Shown here piece by piece: positions 45,420 through 60,400 of a stretch of DNA of 64,000 bases (within the stretch, counting starts at the first letter, position 1; each line of letters starts with the position of its first letter). Where the stretch lies: the NCBI RefSeq assembly GCF_047495875.1, contig NC_092463.1, positions 24,727,224 through 24,791,223 of the forward strand, written 5' to 3'. The stretch is from Pithys albifrons albifrons (Eukaryota; Chordata; Aves; Passeriformes; Thamnophilidae). The position numbers were made by a program, and so were the translations under genes. A model generated the notes under the pieces. That model did not search any database. It had not been told where the DNA came from and was given only the letters and a program-made list of their open reading frames with translations.

Positions 45420-48400
45420 CTGTGAGAGAGTCAGAATAGTTCAGTTAATATTAATCACAACAGTAAACACACACCTGCTCCTCTTGCCCCAGCTCTTACT
45501 GCTCAGCTAGGCCTGCCTACCTACCTACCTAGTCACAACATGTTATGCTCTGAAGAGACTGAGGTGCCAAGAAGGAGGAGCACCACACTATCACTTTTCT
45601 CAGTAGTTAACTGCAGACTCACAGCAGCAGCCAGTCAGTGCCTGCTAATGGGCTGCTGCTGCCAACATCCCCTTCAGTCTGTGGCAGCCCTTGCCTGCCA
45701 CACCTTACACGTATTTTGGAAGATAAATGGCTTAGTTCTTCATTGATTACTCTGAAAACAGCAGGAGGCAGAAGGAAGCCCTGTAGTCTCATATTTACAT
45801 CTTGCTCCACTCATGCAAATGCTAAGGAAAACAGTTGGTTTGGGTATGTCCCTTTGCATGGACACTAGCATGCCTCAGAGCTACAGGACAAAATGTTAAG
45901 ATACAACTTCATAGGAGGTAGCCAGCTACTTCCTTTCATACACCAAAAAAGAATCCTTAAATGCTGCACATGATGTGTAGATGTATTTTCCAGCCAAAGC
46001 TAGTATTTGTAAAAACATCAAGATGAGCTGTTGTGAAAAAGGAAGTGTACAACACAATTAACCTTAATCAGAAAAGATGCTCCCCATTAGCTGAATCAAG
46101 AAGTCATGTGTGCAAATACAGATGTACATGTTCACCCAGTGTAGTAACTCACTACCTGCACAAAGCACTCATGTTCATCAGCTTGAAGTAAATGCTTACA
46201 AACACCACGTACTTGGCAATGGGGGGCGTGGAGGCCCGAAGTCTCGTACTGGAAAAGAGTCCCGTGGCCCGTACATGCCAGCAGGAGGAGGGGGAGGAAA
46301 AGGAGGTCCTCGTCTCATGAAAGGTGCTGGTGGTGCTCTAGGATCCACAGGCATCAACGGAGGTCTGACTGGAGGGAAAGGTGGGGGCCCAAACCCTGAA
46401 CTGACAGCTTCACTTTCCGGCGCCCGGGACTGATCAGGGAGCGAGGTCTGCAACACAATGACACCAGGGAAGTTAGCTCAGGGAAGGGGAACATCCCCAA
46501 TCCCATCAGGCCACTGTCAAGTAGGCTGTAACTGACACTAGCTTAAAGCTAGTTCCAACTTTGCTTAAACTGCAGCATAATCCTGAGCAAGGCTATCTGT
46601 GAGCACTGACCATCAACAAGAATGATATTAGTAATACATCAAAATTAATTCCCAAGTCACTAAGTGTTGTGATAAAAGTATACATATAATTTTATAATTT
46701 GGACTGCACGGTGCAACATAACATGACCAATGGACTAAAGATAAATGTTTTTAAACATTTTACAGAAAATTAAAGCGTCTTTTACTCAAGATTCACTTAA
46801 GGTACTTACGTTAGAATGATCCTTCATCCCATCTCCACTTGGTTCTGTTCGTGGACTGTGTTCTGAAGATGTTTGTCCATCTGCACACAAAAGTTAAATA
46901 AGTTACTCAGTGCTGACCTTTCTCTCCAACACTGATTTCATCACTTTCTTCTGAAATGAGGATATACAGGCAACAAAAACAACAACAAAAATAGCGCTGT
47001 ACCAAGCACCTGCTGTGCAGGCAGACTCAAGGACAAGTGAGGAACCACATTTTGCCTGATTATTTTCTCCAACTCAGACCTGCAGCTTTTACCAAGTTTA
47101 TTGTGTCCAAATAAGGTTTTTTTAAGAAGTTACAAGTGCCTTCTCCTAGCAATACATCTTAGCATTACTGTAGCATTCCACTTCCCCTGCTCTCTCCTAC
47201 TAATAATTTTTTTCTTTGGTAAGTCCCACTCTGGGGGAATGGCTGCACTATGATACACTCTTGGCATAGAGCTCAACACCAATCTTATCAAAGTCTGACA
47301 AAAAAAAATTCCCTCCAGGGCTGCAAAATATCAAGGAAACTTTCAGAACTACATCAGCACTCAGAAATAACAATAATCATCCTCTCATTTGCTATACTCA
47401 CTTTATAACTTGAGATAAATAGGAAATTCAATGTTTTTATTTTTATACTTCTTCAAGAACAAGTATTTTCAGTAACAACTGGAGAAAATTATTAAAGGGA
47501 ATAATCAGAGAGTAGGATATAAATGTACTAACTAGATACACTAAATGCACTTTCTTGAAAAAAACCCCAACCAACCAACCAAAACCCCAAAAAAACCCCA
47601 GCCCTAAAGATTTGAAAAATACTGCTTTCTTATAGTTTGGCTTGAATAGAGATGATTATACTAAAAAATGCAAGATCAAAACAATACTTCTAACTAGTAA
47701 CAGAATTTTCATGCACATGTTGTATTGCTACTCCTTGAAAGCAAACAACGCTCTTTCCTCAATGAACAGATAGATATTTTCAAAAAAATCTAAATTACTT
47801 GTCATTTCAAGCAGGCCCTGCCTTTGTTGATGATATTGTTACTTAACCATATGAACCATTTCAACTTCTTATGTCACACAAAATATTCATACCTTGACAC
47901 TTAGGTTGCATAACACTTTTTAATTTAAGTCCTTGTGAAGTTGCTCACAAACTCTGTCAACCTTTAACTCTTCTTTCTATAAAGTAGTTTCCTGCTCCAG
48001 GTACCTCCTCAAGTGGAAAGTTTGTAGATAGTTTGCTACTCCATTCAAGAAAACACATATTACTTTGTTAACTTAAAACAACATTTTAATCATCTTCCTA
48101 AGTAAGTGTAACTCATTCTCTCTTTAGAGTTGGGGCCTAGATTTCCATACTGTGAGACACATTGCTGTTCTGAAGTCAAGATGGTATGTGCTGGATGGGC
48201 TGGGCTGGGTTTTGGTTGGTTGGTTTGTTTTTTAACTGAAGGCATTTTTCTTTTTTTTTTACAAATACTCACCCAAGTCTAGTGAAATTATGTCTCTAAA
48301 AAGCAACATTCGCACATGCTTAATGACCTGAAAAATTCTGTCAGCAAAGTTATCCAAACCCCTGTTTCCATTAAAGAGGTTTTGAATTGCCCAAAAACAT

Positions 48401-51400
48401 CGCTTAAAAAAACTGATTGTTGCTTGGCAGCAACTGAAGAAACAGGTAAAAATGGATTCAATAAGTAAGTGCAAAGACAGAGCACCTCTCCTGTCCTTCA
48501 CTCAGCATCCAGGTGCTAAAAGAAAGACCTCAGCAGAACACAAAGTATTAGAAACCAGAAGTGAAACATAAAGGAGACGGGAAGAGGAGGGTGAGTAGCT
48601 CCACAGGACAGCATTGTCTTCCAGTACAGAACAATTCACTGTAAAACCTGAACTTTCAACCTGAAACTAAATTCAGCATTCCCAGTTCTCACAATTGACA
48701 CCAAGTAAGTAAGGTTCTCTCTCCTACTGCCAAAAATGGTGCAACAAAGATGGTAACTCACGACTAATCCTGTCAGTAACTGAGTACCTGGGTAGTGAAG
48801 TTTCTGTTGCGAGTTTAATGGCTACACCTCACTGACGAATCAGATACATGTGACTTACCAGGCATTACATAAGGATGGAAACTGCTTAATAAGTTTTAAG
48901 CTCTTAAAACTGTTTCAGTCACCAAAACTTTGCAACTGGCAGTTGCTAAGTGTCACAAATGAGAATGCACGTAACTGGCCAATTCAAAACTAGTGGTACT
49001 TGGGTCAGTGAAAGGTGTGATTAAGCTGGGGGCAACTGCACTATGAACTACAAAAAGCTGCCAGTATGGTCAACAATTCAAAGCAAGAGGCCTCAGGACC
49101 TACTTTCATGTGCCAAACTTGAAAAGTTTGCCATTTTTCTTTCACTCTTAGTGATTCTATCTATTTCTAACTTTACTCAATGTGTCAAGGAAATACAAGT
49201 ATTTTGTAGTTGGTGATATTTAATGCTGGGGGAGCCTCATGGGAGGGGTCAAAATTGACCCAAAGCCAATCCTGAATGGTTAACATACAGAACACTGAAG
49301 GTGCACCAAAAAAATACCTCATGACTATCATTGACAGAACCCCATCCACCTGGCAGCAGGAAGGGCTACTGGCAATAGGGAAAGATTGCATTGAGGCCGG
49401 CAGTTCTTACACAAGGGAACTGCAGACCTGTGGTAGCTATAAAGCAGTCCTCTTGCCATGGCTTACACACACAGTCAGCTTACACTGAGATTCTCCATTT
49501 GACAGTATCATGGAAGCAATTCCCACCTGTTTTATCAAAAGACTGCATACTGTAAGTTCGTAGTTCTGCTGGTCCAGAAAGTCGTCCAGTATTTGGAGGA
49601 TTAGGGAAGAATCTTTCTTGTCTTCGAGGAGGAAGAACTGGGTCAGCATAAGGCTCACCTATCATTGAAAAAAAATCATGACACAGGTCAGTAAAGATTT
49701 ATTTCTCCTATTCCACACAATTTTAGACCAGCAACTGTCTCTTGTGTCTATTTATCAGGGTGAGAAAAAAATCTTTAATAACCCAAACACAGGAATCCCA
49801 CCAACTACATATAATAGCTTTGGTTTCTAAGGAGCTGCAAAAGAGAGTTTGTTGATTTTTGGTTTAATATACAGCAGAATTTTCAAAGTTACGACTCCCT
49901 ATGCTATAAACAGTGGGGACTTGAAACAAACATTCACCATAGCAAAGAAGGTCAAAAGTAAAATAAGACACTTTATGTTTTAAGCCATTCTTCAGTAAGA
50001 CTGCTGTGTACCATTATGTTTTGTTGTGCTGTGTTTCCACCAATTTGCTGACATCAGATCTACCAATCAATCATGCAGCTCCCACACAAACTGAATCAGT
50101 GAGATCCAAGTGCAAAGATGGTTTAAGAACACAGCTCAAGTCAAGGAAACAAGATTACCTCCCTGCAGTATCCTGTCAACAGATCAGATCTGGCAAATGA
50201 GAAACTGCACGCTGAGCAGACTGACTTTTATCATCAGGCTTGCACACAGATGAGTAGCAACTACAATATTGCTTGCTCCATCCAATAATTGAGGTACTTA
50301 AATCTGTGTACACTACCTAGATTTTTATTTTTTCTAAACTTGTAACATTTTTGCTTCTTTATCACAGGAAAGACGGCCTCCCTGCCCAAGTTTTCACTTG
50401 AGAAATATCAGTAGACTCCTCTTTGACTCATCTCTGCCTTCGCTGAATGGTAAAGCACAACAGAGATGTTCAGCTGAAGTGAGATGAGCATGAAGACTGA
50501 TTTTGTTGCTGTTAATCATCAGAGACAGTATCAACAGGAAAATATGTGCCAGACAGGGATGACTGTAACATGGTACTCCTGTACTATTAATATAAATGTT
50601 TTCTTTTAAAAACATTGGTTTTCAACATTACCTTATTTCTATTTATTTATTCAAATAAATTAAGACTTTTTACTTCCCAGATCTCTTATTAACTATCCAG
50701 CCCAGAGAGGTCTTCTGATGTACTAAGTAAACTCCCAGTAAATTGATGAAACCAAGAGTTGACTGAACCCTGCTAACACCAATATATGCTTAAAAGAGCA
50801 CAGAAGAAGTGCAAGTGAACCGCACTGCTGAAAAAGGACAAAAAAAAGACTATTAAAAAACCCCTCCCGGGCAGTTGCACATGCAGGTGTGAGAAAGTAT
50901 TTCATATTTTTAAGAAAAATACTTAAATATATATACTGCAAGTCAGTAACTCCATTTTTCCATGGATACAGTAACCAAGAAGTTTTATACCTGGGGGAGG
51001 CAGAATTATCCTGTGTTCTCTGTCCCAAGGAGGAGACAAGGATCCAGTATCTGATGGTGGCCTGTGGGGATCAGTTAATCTATCGGAACTCAGCTCTCCT
51101 CTTTCGCTACCAGTTTCATACATGGCAGATGGTCCTCTGGATCCTATTCAAAGAAATCAGATAGTTATTTACCCAGGTATTTTAAATCCTCTATTATGGC
51201 TTTCTTCATTAAGTCTGAAAATAGTAAAATAAATCATGGAATGTGAACACTGTCAAGACATGAGAGGCACATGGCTCCACAGGACTCTCCAGCTGTTTGC
51301 TGATGATCAGTTATGTCTACTAGAAGGGTTTAAAAGTTTGCAATGAAGTCTGAGTTCAATAAGCACCAATCTAGAGGACCTGCAATGATTTTAAAAAAAC

Positions 51401-54400
51401 TAGTAATTTTGTAGGTTTTGGTTCACTCACATCAGAAACCAGTATCCTCACAATTAATCTTCTTTTCAGTGATAAAAACCTGCTGCTTATCAAACTAAAA
51501 ATTAGCACATTGAGAGTTAATACCAGTATTGTAAAATACTCACATTACATTCAATATTCTTCTGGTTCTAATTCGTTATTCAAGGAAAAAAACCCAACCA
51601 ACCGAAAAAAAAAGATAAGACCAGGTCAACATATAACCAAGTGCAATAAAAACTAAAAATGAGTGATTTTAAATTTCAAGCTTCCTGTAAAATAGACTGG
51701 GTCTGAAAAAATGAGAGAAATACTCAATTCTGGTATTATTCTCTAATTCTCAATGCTAAAATTCAACCTACAATTTGAAGCCATTGTGTGTCTTGTGCAC
51801 TGTCAGATGAGTACTGTGACTGCTCTGTAGCTGGCAATAAACACATCATTTGTTCAAACGGCCTGAGTTACATTAGTGCTCCACTGGGAACTGGGCAGCA
51901 GTTTCACCTGTGCATGGTCTCTTTCCTTGCTGCATCCTGAAATCCAGTATTAACTATTTCTCATCAGCAAGAGCTGATAAATTGGGCAGATCAGTTTCAT
52001 TACCCACTGTCTCTATACAAATACATGGTCAAGTATAGTTTTGCTTGTGTGTGGTATAGGTAAGTTGAACGTTCAATCTCAAACCTTTCTGACTTAAAAA
52101 ATGAATCAACTTTCATAAGCACCTGGATGTTTTTACAAAGAATTAAAGTAAATAAATAGTCCATTCCAGTCTTTTAAAAATCAGTATTGATTATTGAAAT
52201 CCTTACAGAAGAGGCATATTTCCCATTAATTAAGTACAGGCTTCAATGGGTGTAATGGTAGTAGTAAATTAAATAGCAGCTTGTTTATTACCTGTAACAC
52301 ATGCTGAACTCCACTCTGGCATTTATTTACCCTGTTTCCATCAAGATCAAAAATATGAATGAACAGTGTTTTTGCAACCCATGACACCCAGCTTGCTTTC
52401 ACCTACTCCTCAATTTCTGAATTGTACTCCTTACACAGGACCTTCCTGGTCCCTTCTATCACTAGGGAAGAAATGTTCTTGCTGTATGATGACTGCTTCA
52501 AATTAAGAACAAAGGGAAGGGAGACAATTTACTGAATCAGTAACTTTCTAGTATCACTACCCCCAATAAAACTGCCTCATGTTTTTGACAACCATCTCTG
52601 ACTATAGATCAATGAGACGGCAGTGGCAGCATTATTTCTACAGAAAACTAATTGACTCCTGTTCATTTTAAAATCATGTTTATTTCAGCAGAACTCCATT
52701 TGTCCAAGAAATAAAAAACAACTGATTAAGTTTGGCTTTTCACTTTTCTTAATTTATGCTTCTAAAGCAAATTCACTGACCAACTCGCTAGTAACAAATA
52801 GATTTTCCATTGTATGTATTCAACAGCTTTAGACGCAAGTTGAAAAACAGGAAGAGTTTGTCCAATTAACTGTTTATGTTGAGTTGGTTGTTTTAATACT
52901 TTTTGTGACCAGTAAGAGGAAAAGGTGTGACAGGTTGACAGGAGAGGAGAGAGAAACCAGAATAGATAAAGTTTCAAGTTTAAGAATTGTACCTCTTCCT
53001 CCTCCTCCACCTGGAAGCATAGGTGAAAGCCTTAAAGGACCCTCCAATAAAGTTGGAGGGGAAAGAAAAGCTCTTGTTTCAGATGAAGGCCGGCCCATTG
53101 GTGAGGGTCCATATGGGGAATGCTCTGGAACAGTTAAAACAAAATACTCAAGTTCACAATACTTAGTTTAGCAAACTGTATAAGTAACTTCTCAAGTGAA
53201 GTTAAAAACTAAAGTGTGTAAGTGAAATGAAAATTGTGCTATAATTACCACATGTAACATATTCTCAAGTCTAGTCCCATCAATACTAAAAATGCTCTTA
53301 AATTTCAATAAAATACTTGAGACATAACCTAGAGTCACTTCTGGCCCCATTATCTTTAAAATGACTGGTATTTGTATATACACATGGCCAAGATAGTTTT
53401 CAAAAAATTACATATGTGTGGTCTTGGGAAACAAAACCATAAACCAAAAAAATGAGGCTCTATTTTACAATTCAATACTGTACCTCTGACAAATGGTCTA
53501 ATTGGAACATCAAGAGCGTAAGGATCTTTTTCTAAAAGTTCAAGTTTAAATTCTGCTTCAGTTAATCTGCAAATAAACATCAAGTAAGTAGTAAATGACC
53601 AAAAAGTACAAAAACTTCACCAGACCACACTATTTACAGCTAGGCTTTCTACTTAACTGGTTAATGTCGCAAGGTATTTTAATCAATAAATACAAAGAAA
53701 AAAGACAAAGGATGTCAGAACTCTTAACTTAAAAATGCCTGAAAGTATTTCTCTATGTTGCTGTATTTAAACTGTAATTCAGAAGTTGAAGTGGCATTTT
53801 AGATGTCACACTCCTAGTATGACATCACTCTAATTGCATTCCAAGTATTAGTTACCCTCACACCTAGAGGTTCCTCTCAACTACTACCACTTGATCTGTT
53901 AGCCCAGTATTAACTTCTGAGATAAGCTGTAAAATCATTAGGTAACACATACTTCCTAAGTTCTTACTTTCTTGCATTTCATAATTACAGGAAAGCTCAA
54001 ATGACTCCCTTTTTTTCAGAACTTGAATGGAATGCTGTGATCTCTCTGCCCTGTTTGGGCCACAGTTCACTAACACAGGTCTAGAAAACATCAAATTGCA
54101 CAAATCCAAAACATGCTCACATGCCAAACTGCATTTCTTTTGAGGTAGATCAGGACTGCACTTACTTTTGTCTGTTATGTGCATTTTCTTTCTTTATATC
54201 ATTGAGGTGTCTTTCAGCTGCTCGGGCTGTCAGCTTTGGGGAAGGACAGAAATCAGATCATGAGATGCTTCAATTTACTGATTAAAATGTGACACTTCCC
54301 AGATCGAAGACATTCTATGTGAAGTGCATGGACTGTATTTTCACAAGACATGACTAGTTTATGGAGCCTCATGTACATCAGCAAATGATATTAGCAGCTC

Positions 54401-57400
54401 TACAACCCAAACTTCTGAGGAATGGTAAGGCTTTCCTGCAGGTTCTTAAACCTGAATTCAGAAATAAAAGTTCATTGGCTGTAGTTGCTTTTTTGAAGCA
54501 TTTACACAAGATTTAAAGTCTCAAATTCTATGTAAGGAAGTTTTATTTTAAAAACAAATGGTTAAAAACTCTAGAATTATGACCACAAAGCACTATAGCT
54601 TTTAGCAGGATTTTACCTTAGACAGATAATTTTGTGAAACTAAATAATGTATTATTAGTCAGGAGATATTTTAAAGTTTCCGGTTTGGAAAAATAAAGGT
54701 AAAAATGGATTTTGTAGAAACACTCTTAGGAAGCTGTCAATGGAACATACTGTTCTCACAGGACATAGTATCTTCTATTAGTAGACAAAGGAAGTGAAGT
54801 ACATCCAGGGAAATATCAAAATGGCATTGAAAGGAGGCTAAAAGCTTTTATTATTAGCGAAATGTCACATATTTTTTATATGCTGTCATGTTCTTCCAGC
54901 AGATTTACTGCTATAACAAATAATATTAGACTGTCATTCTACTGTGCTCGTAAGTATCCAGCTTAATTATTCAAACTACTTTATATAACAGAAGTATTTT
55001 TAACATGCTTTTGTGTATTTCTGCAATAAATCTGTATGTTTAAAAGTGATAGGTTAGAGATAATTGTGATTATCTGTTTTCAGTAGGAAACAAAAAAAGT
55101 AATAAAGAAAGCTATTCAAATAATGAAAAATGAAGATGCACAAAGTTCAGAATAATCAGTATTTGGAACTTACCCAATTATCATGAGCTTTTTTCTCATG
55201 TGAAGCAATCTGTGAAAGAGAGTTTCATTATTCATCTAAAAAAAGGAAATTTAGGATTATATGCTCTTATTTAGAAATTTAATATGTGTGGATAATTTAT
55301 AACGACACACAAACTTCAAATTTAACTTTTTAATAGTTATCTGGTGAAATCATGTCAGTGAAAACCAGATGACATTAAGAAGAGGAAGGGGGAGGCAAAA
55401 AGAAACACCCAACAAAACCAAGCCAAGTACAGTGTTTCAGTTGCAGCAACATCCCTCCTACTCAGCACAGAGCACACACCTGATTCTCATAAGAGCGAAT
55501 GGTTCTTTCAAGCTCTTCTTCAAGATCCTTTGCTCGCTCTCTGTAACAAAATGAAGATTTATGACATTGTAATAAAATGTGCAGAAAAGTAATTTTAAAT
55601 ACAGCAAACACAATGGTAGTCTCAAGATTTTTTTATCCAAAAGACAGTATTGTCACTTAGGGTCATCGGATACCTACAAATCTTAGTAGCAGCAGAAATT
55701 CTAGGCCCTTAGATTCGTGCAAACGGGAACGTAAACAGAAGAACAAATCCAAACCCCCAATATCTCGCAACTTTTCAGAGGTTTGTGATGTTTCCAGTAT
55801 AAAGGATATCCTTTCACATATCTCTTACAGCAACTAAAATCTGAAATTACCTGTAGCTGTTTAGTTCTTCAGCAGCATGATTGATTTTTTCATCTACTTT
55901 AGAAAGCTTTTCTTCCTTCTGTAGACGTTCTCTCTCTTCTACTGTCAGCTTCCTTTAAAAAAAATTCAAAAACTGTGGTTAATTGTGTTTCAACAATTTT
56001 GAAAGCAGCCACAAATAAAAAACACCTAAAACCCAAACTACACTAATGGTCAGCAATTTGTTCTGGTCCTTTTTAAAAATAATTTTCTGGAGGGGAAAAA
56101 AAAAGGTTGTTACTTGCTGTTTTGGTTTTTTTAAAAAAGAAGTCTTTCTATGTCCCTCTTTTTCTATGCCTCATTGGGCACTACAAAAGAGAAAATCCAT
56201 ACTCAAGACCACTCAAGATTATGGACAAGGTAATTCTGAAGAACACAGATGCCACTGGTGCACACAGCCCTAAAAGGATAAACTGGCCATTTTCCCGTAA
56301 ACAAAATTCTTAGCAATCAAGTTGTCTAAATCATGGATCTTGTGAACACGATTTAAACTTGTTTTCTACAGTCTTCATTTCCTACTTCTCTATTTCCCCT
56401 TTTTAAACAGACCCTTTTGACACCAGTAGCCTCTTCTGTACTGCTCTCTTACCACACCAGGTCCTCCCCTCTTATTTCTGGCTTTTAGAAAATTCTTTGG
56501 TAAGCAGCACACTTGTTCTGAGCTTTACTGAGTATTCTTAAGTATCATCCACACAGTCTGCAAACATATTTCCTTTCCAACTGTTTATTATATCTTCTTT
56601 TCAACGGGTTCCTTCCCACTATCTCTCTGAACTTTTTTAAAAATCAAATGTTAGTGGATTTCTAGGATTTTTTGTATGTACAAAGATGCTAAATATCTAC
56701 AGAAATATAGATATCACAGAGGAAAGTACTGAAAGTAATACTTTTAAAAGATCCAGCATACTGCTCAGTACAAGATCTAGTCTTGTGATGATTCTCTTGA
56801 TGCCTTCAAGATTATGTCTTCCCTTTGAAGAAATAATTTCTGGCTACTAAAACTGTGATTTTACCATCATGCCCTACAATGATGCACCCTGATCGCACCC
56901 TACCCAGTACACACACAGTTCTGAAGGTTACTACATGCCCTGGACCAATCAGCTTTTATTCTTAGTCCTAAACATCCTTCTGATATCATCCTGACCATGA
57001 GGCAGGTAGTACAGCCCTCACATTCTGTTTTTCCTGGTGAGGAAAGCCTGATGCACAGGGGTTCTGTATCGCTTATTGACAAGAGCTTGCCTATGTTTTC
57101 ACTCTTAATTTTACATATATCATCACTCCTGACATTACTACCTCTCTTTACTATGTGAAATATACCTTAAAGTACCTTCTGATTTCTTTCATCAACTTTG
57201 ACATCTGTATTACATCATCCAATAATTTATTTTAAAAAATCAATCAAGCTTTCCTACTTTACTTACCTTATTTCATAGATAAAAAATCTGTTACTTCCTT
57301 GTTTCTGTACTTGCTTGTGGAAAAATCCTAAAATAATATGCCACTATTTCATGGAAACAACTTCTATAAAATTACTGTGATCACAAATGTCCCTGAAGGT

Positions 57401-60400
57401 GTAAGAAATTGTGTCTTTGCAACTCAGAAGCAGTATTCAAACTTTCAATAATTTTCAGTCCCCCAAAGAATTACATTCAAATAAAACAGTAAGCTTTGAA
57501 TATAAAAAGAGGAACCAGCACCTGTGTAGTTTCATTTCATTCTCTTGATAAAGCTCAGTCATTACTTTAAGTTTCTGCTGAAGCTTTTGAACTTCACTTT
57601 CAAAACGTTCATTTTCAGATTGCAAGGCAGCTTGTTGACTTTGAAGGTTTTCGATGCGTTCTGTCAATTTAGAGATATATAATTATATTGGGCTAACACC
57701 TTTGCAGTGTTTTAGCGTACAAAAAGTCTGTGAAAACCTTTGATCCTATGTTGATTTAACAGCATAAGAAATAATGTTAATATTATTTCAATATATTATA
57801 CAGAATGAGAAATCAGCAACTACAGCCTCTACCTGTGACAAAGTACAGCTCTGGGTGTGATCAAGCCTTTGCTCCAAACTTCTTGGAGAACAACACAGTT
57901 TTGTAATTCACAATGTACATTTTCATTTAGGGCTCTTATTATTGTAATTATTTGACTAAAGAAATAGAATGGGCACCATCATACACGCCTGCAGATTTAC
58001 TCCATAAAGTCTTGCTGAATTTGTCAAACTACACTTATCTTTCCAAATTAAATTCAGTCACTTTTTTTTCCTATATACTATTTCTGCACCTCAAGAAATG
58101 TAACAATGCTTCAAGTAAGTTTGAGTATCTTTATGGGACAGAGCTACAATCAATTTAGAAAACACATCAGCACAAGGAGTATGTTTAGAGGCCTATCAGA
58201 AACTGACAAGTTCAGTCTTACAGAGCATTTCATCACCCACATAACAAGGCGCAGTATATCCAAATGTGATGGCTACTCTGCTGGTTATGATTATGAAAGC
58301 AATAGCTAATTACAGGTTTTAATTTTAATTAGAGTGGCAGCATTTTCATTTCATAAGGTATAATTCAGCATGTCCCACATAACAAAGGAAAAACACCAGA
58401 GCAAGATGCTTTTAAGTTCAATTCTCCAAATGCAGTATTTTGTATTTTAGGAAGTATTGAGCTTGAAACCTTTACCAACTAACTACAATTAAGCTACCAT
58501 TTTAACAGATAGTTTTAAAATTTAGATTACAACTCCATTGTTTCATGTCCAGAAATCATGTAAAGGAGGTATTATATATTTTCTAACAACACTTTGCCCA
58601 CATATTTTAAGATTCTATAACTTAATAGCTACAGAACATTCCAGCACAGTACAACAAAATTTGCAACTTCCATTGCTTTACCTCTAAAATAATATACTTA
58701 AAATAGCTATGCAGCTTAAACAGAAATTTTGAAGATCAAGTACTTATGAATGTGAACAGTTTTTATGGAAAGTAATACAGCCTGTAACACCATTTTACAA
58801 AAGCAGCATCTTATTAATCTCAAAGGTAAAACAACATTTAACTACCTGTAAGTTCTCCTTTAGCTTTACTTTCATCAGACAGTTTTGAATACATTTGATC
58901 TCTTTCTGCTTCCATGGTCTTTAAACAAGCATTTAACTACAATCAAAATTCAAAAAGAGAGAGCATTTTAAGATTATTAGAAACTCTTTGCATGCAAGAA
59001 TATCTAATTAAACATTAAAAGATGCTGAACTCTGATACTGATATTACCATAATTGCATATATTTCCTCTACTTTCCCCCCTTACATTCACAAGTTTCTTA
59101 AAATCACATACCTTTGCTGCATAGATCAATTTTTTTACAGTTCGTTTTTGCTCATCATCTGATGGAAAGAATAGAACAACGTGTCACATAAAAAGCACAA
59201 AAAGGTTTGTGACAGAGCTTCCTGCTATTATTTTGTTTTTCTACAAAAGCAACCCCAACATATCATGATAGGCACAGCACACCCTGGGGATAAAAAAAAA
59301 GCAGGGGACAGGGAGGAGATATGTCTGTATTGTAGTGCTTTGTTTGCCAATCAATCACAACTCAAGATTACTCATGTTAAAAGTAAGATCTGGAATAAAC
59401 ACTTTAAGTTTTACAGGGATGTGCCCTATGGGACAGTAAGCACCAGCGTAAAAAGAAGCTGCAGCAAGAAACAGGAGGAAGAAGGGCTCTTCTGTGCTGC
59501 TGTTTAAGGGGACCCACATCTACACTCATCCAATTCCGGTGCTACCACACTGCCTGCAACAAATAACTCCTGTGTAAGGCCAAAGCAGCAGAAATCAGGC
59601 TCCAAGGACCCACAGTGCTGGGAGGAGCTTGGCAAAGAAATGAAAGCAAGGTTTCAGCCTAAAAATGCCAGAGTCACCACTTAATACTCACACAGCCTAA
59701 AGTCATTCTGCAAGAGACTGAACACTGAGTCTTTACATAGTATGTATGCCATACACTGCTGAACAGTAGGATAGGTTGTTATTCCAGAGGTGTCTAAGCA
59801 TCAGTTAACTATCCAACATGAATAATATTGGGAGAAGTTTAAATACCCAACTTATACAAAGCTAATATTTCAGCTTTTCTGCAAGTTTGTTGGTTCTGTA
59901 TTTCTAAAACACCTATTAAGTATTTAATTTGGAAAGTTACAAAAACCATACCTAAGTGCTCTCCATTCTCTGTTTCACCCTTTATATCTGCATCCCAGTG
60001 ATTGTCTTCAGTGTCATCATCTTCTCTTACTGCTGCACTCCAGTCTTTCATGTTCAGTATGTACTGTGTAAGTGACTAAGAAAAAGCCCATAAAAAACCC
60101 CATAAACAATAAAACAAATATAAGTAAGGAAATGTAGTTATCATTACAATTACTTTTCAGGATTTCTGTCCTTTACTTAGTTCCCTTAGTAGATTAAGTG
60201 AGCCCCATATACAGGCTTCTCCTAGATGTCTGATACTACTTTTTCTATCAAAACAGGTATCTGCAGGTCAAGAGGCATGTCCTTGTGAAGCATTTTCAGA
60301 TAGACAAACATGCATGATTTTAGCAGGGCTTGTGTATGCAAGGTACAGAACTGCAAGAATACACACCCCACCCAGTTCTCATGATCTAAATTGGAAAAAA

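Noticed and set aside
45237..45425. Plus-strand Val-rich frame
   Set aside because: Antisense shadow of the last MIA2 coding exon.
46110..46433. Plus-strand Gly-rich frame opposite MIA2
   Set aside because: Antisense shadow of the proline codons of the MIA2 exon at 46213-46447.
48090..48272. 60-codon minus-strand frame with [10 protein letters not shown]
   Set aside because: Encoded largely by the TTGG/GGTT simple sequence. No protein signal.
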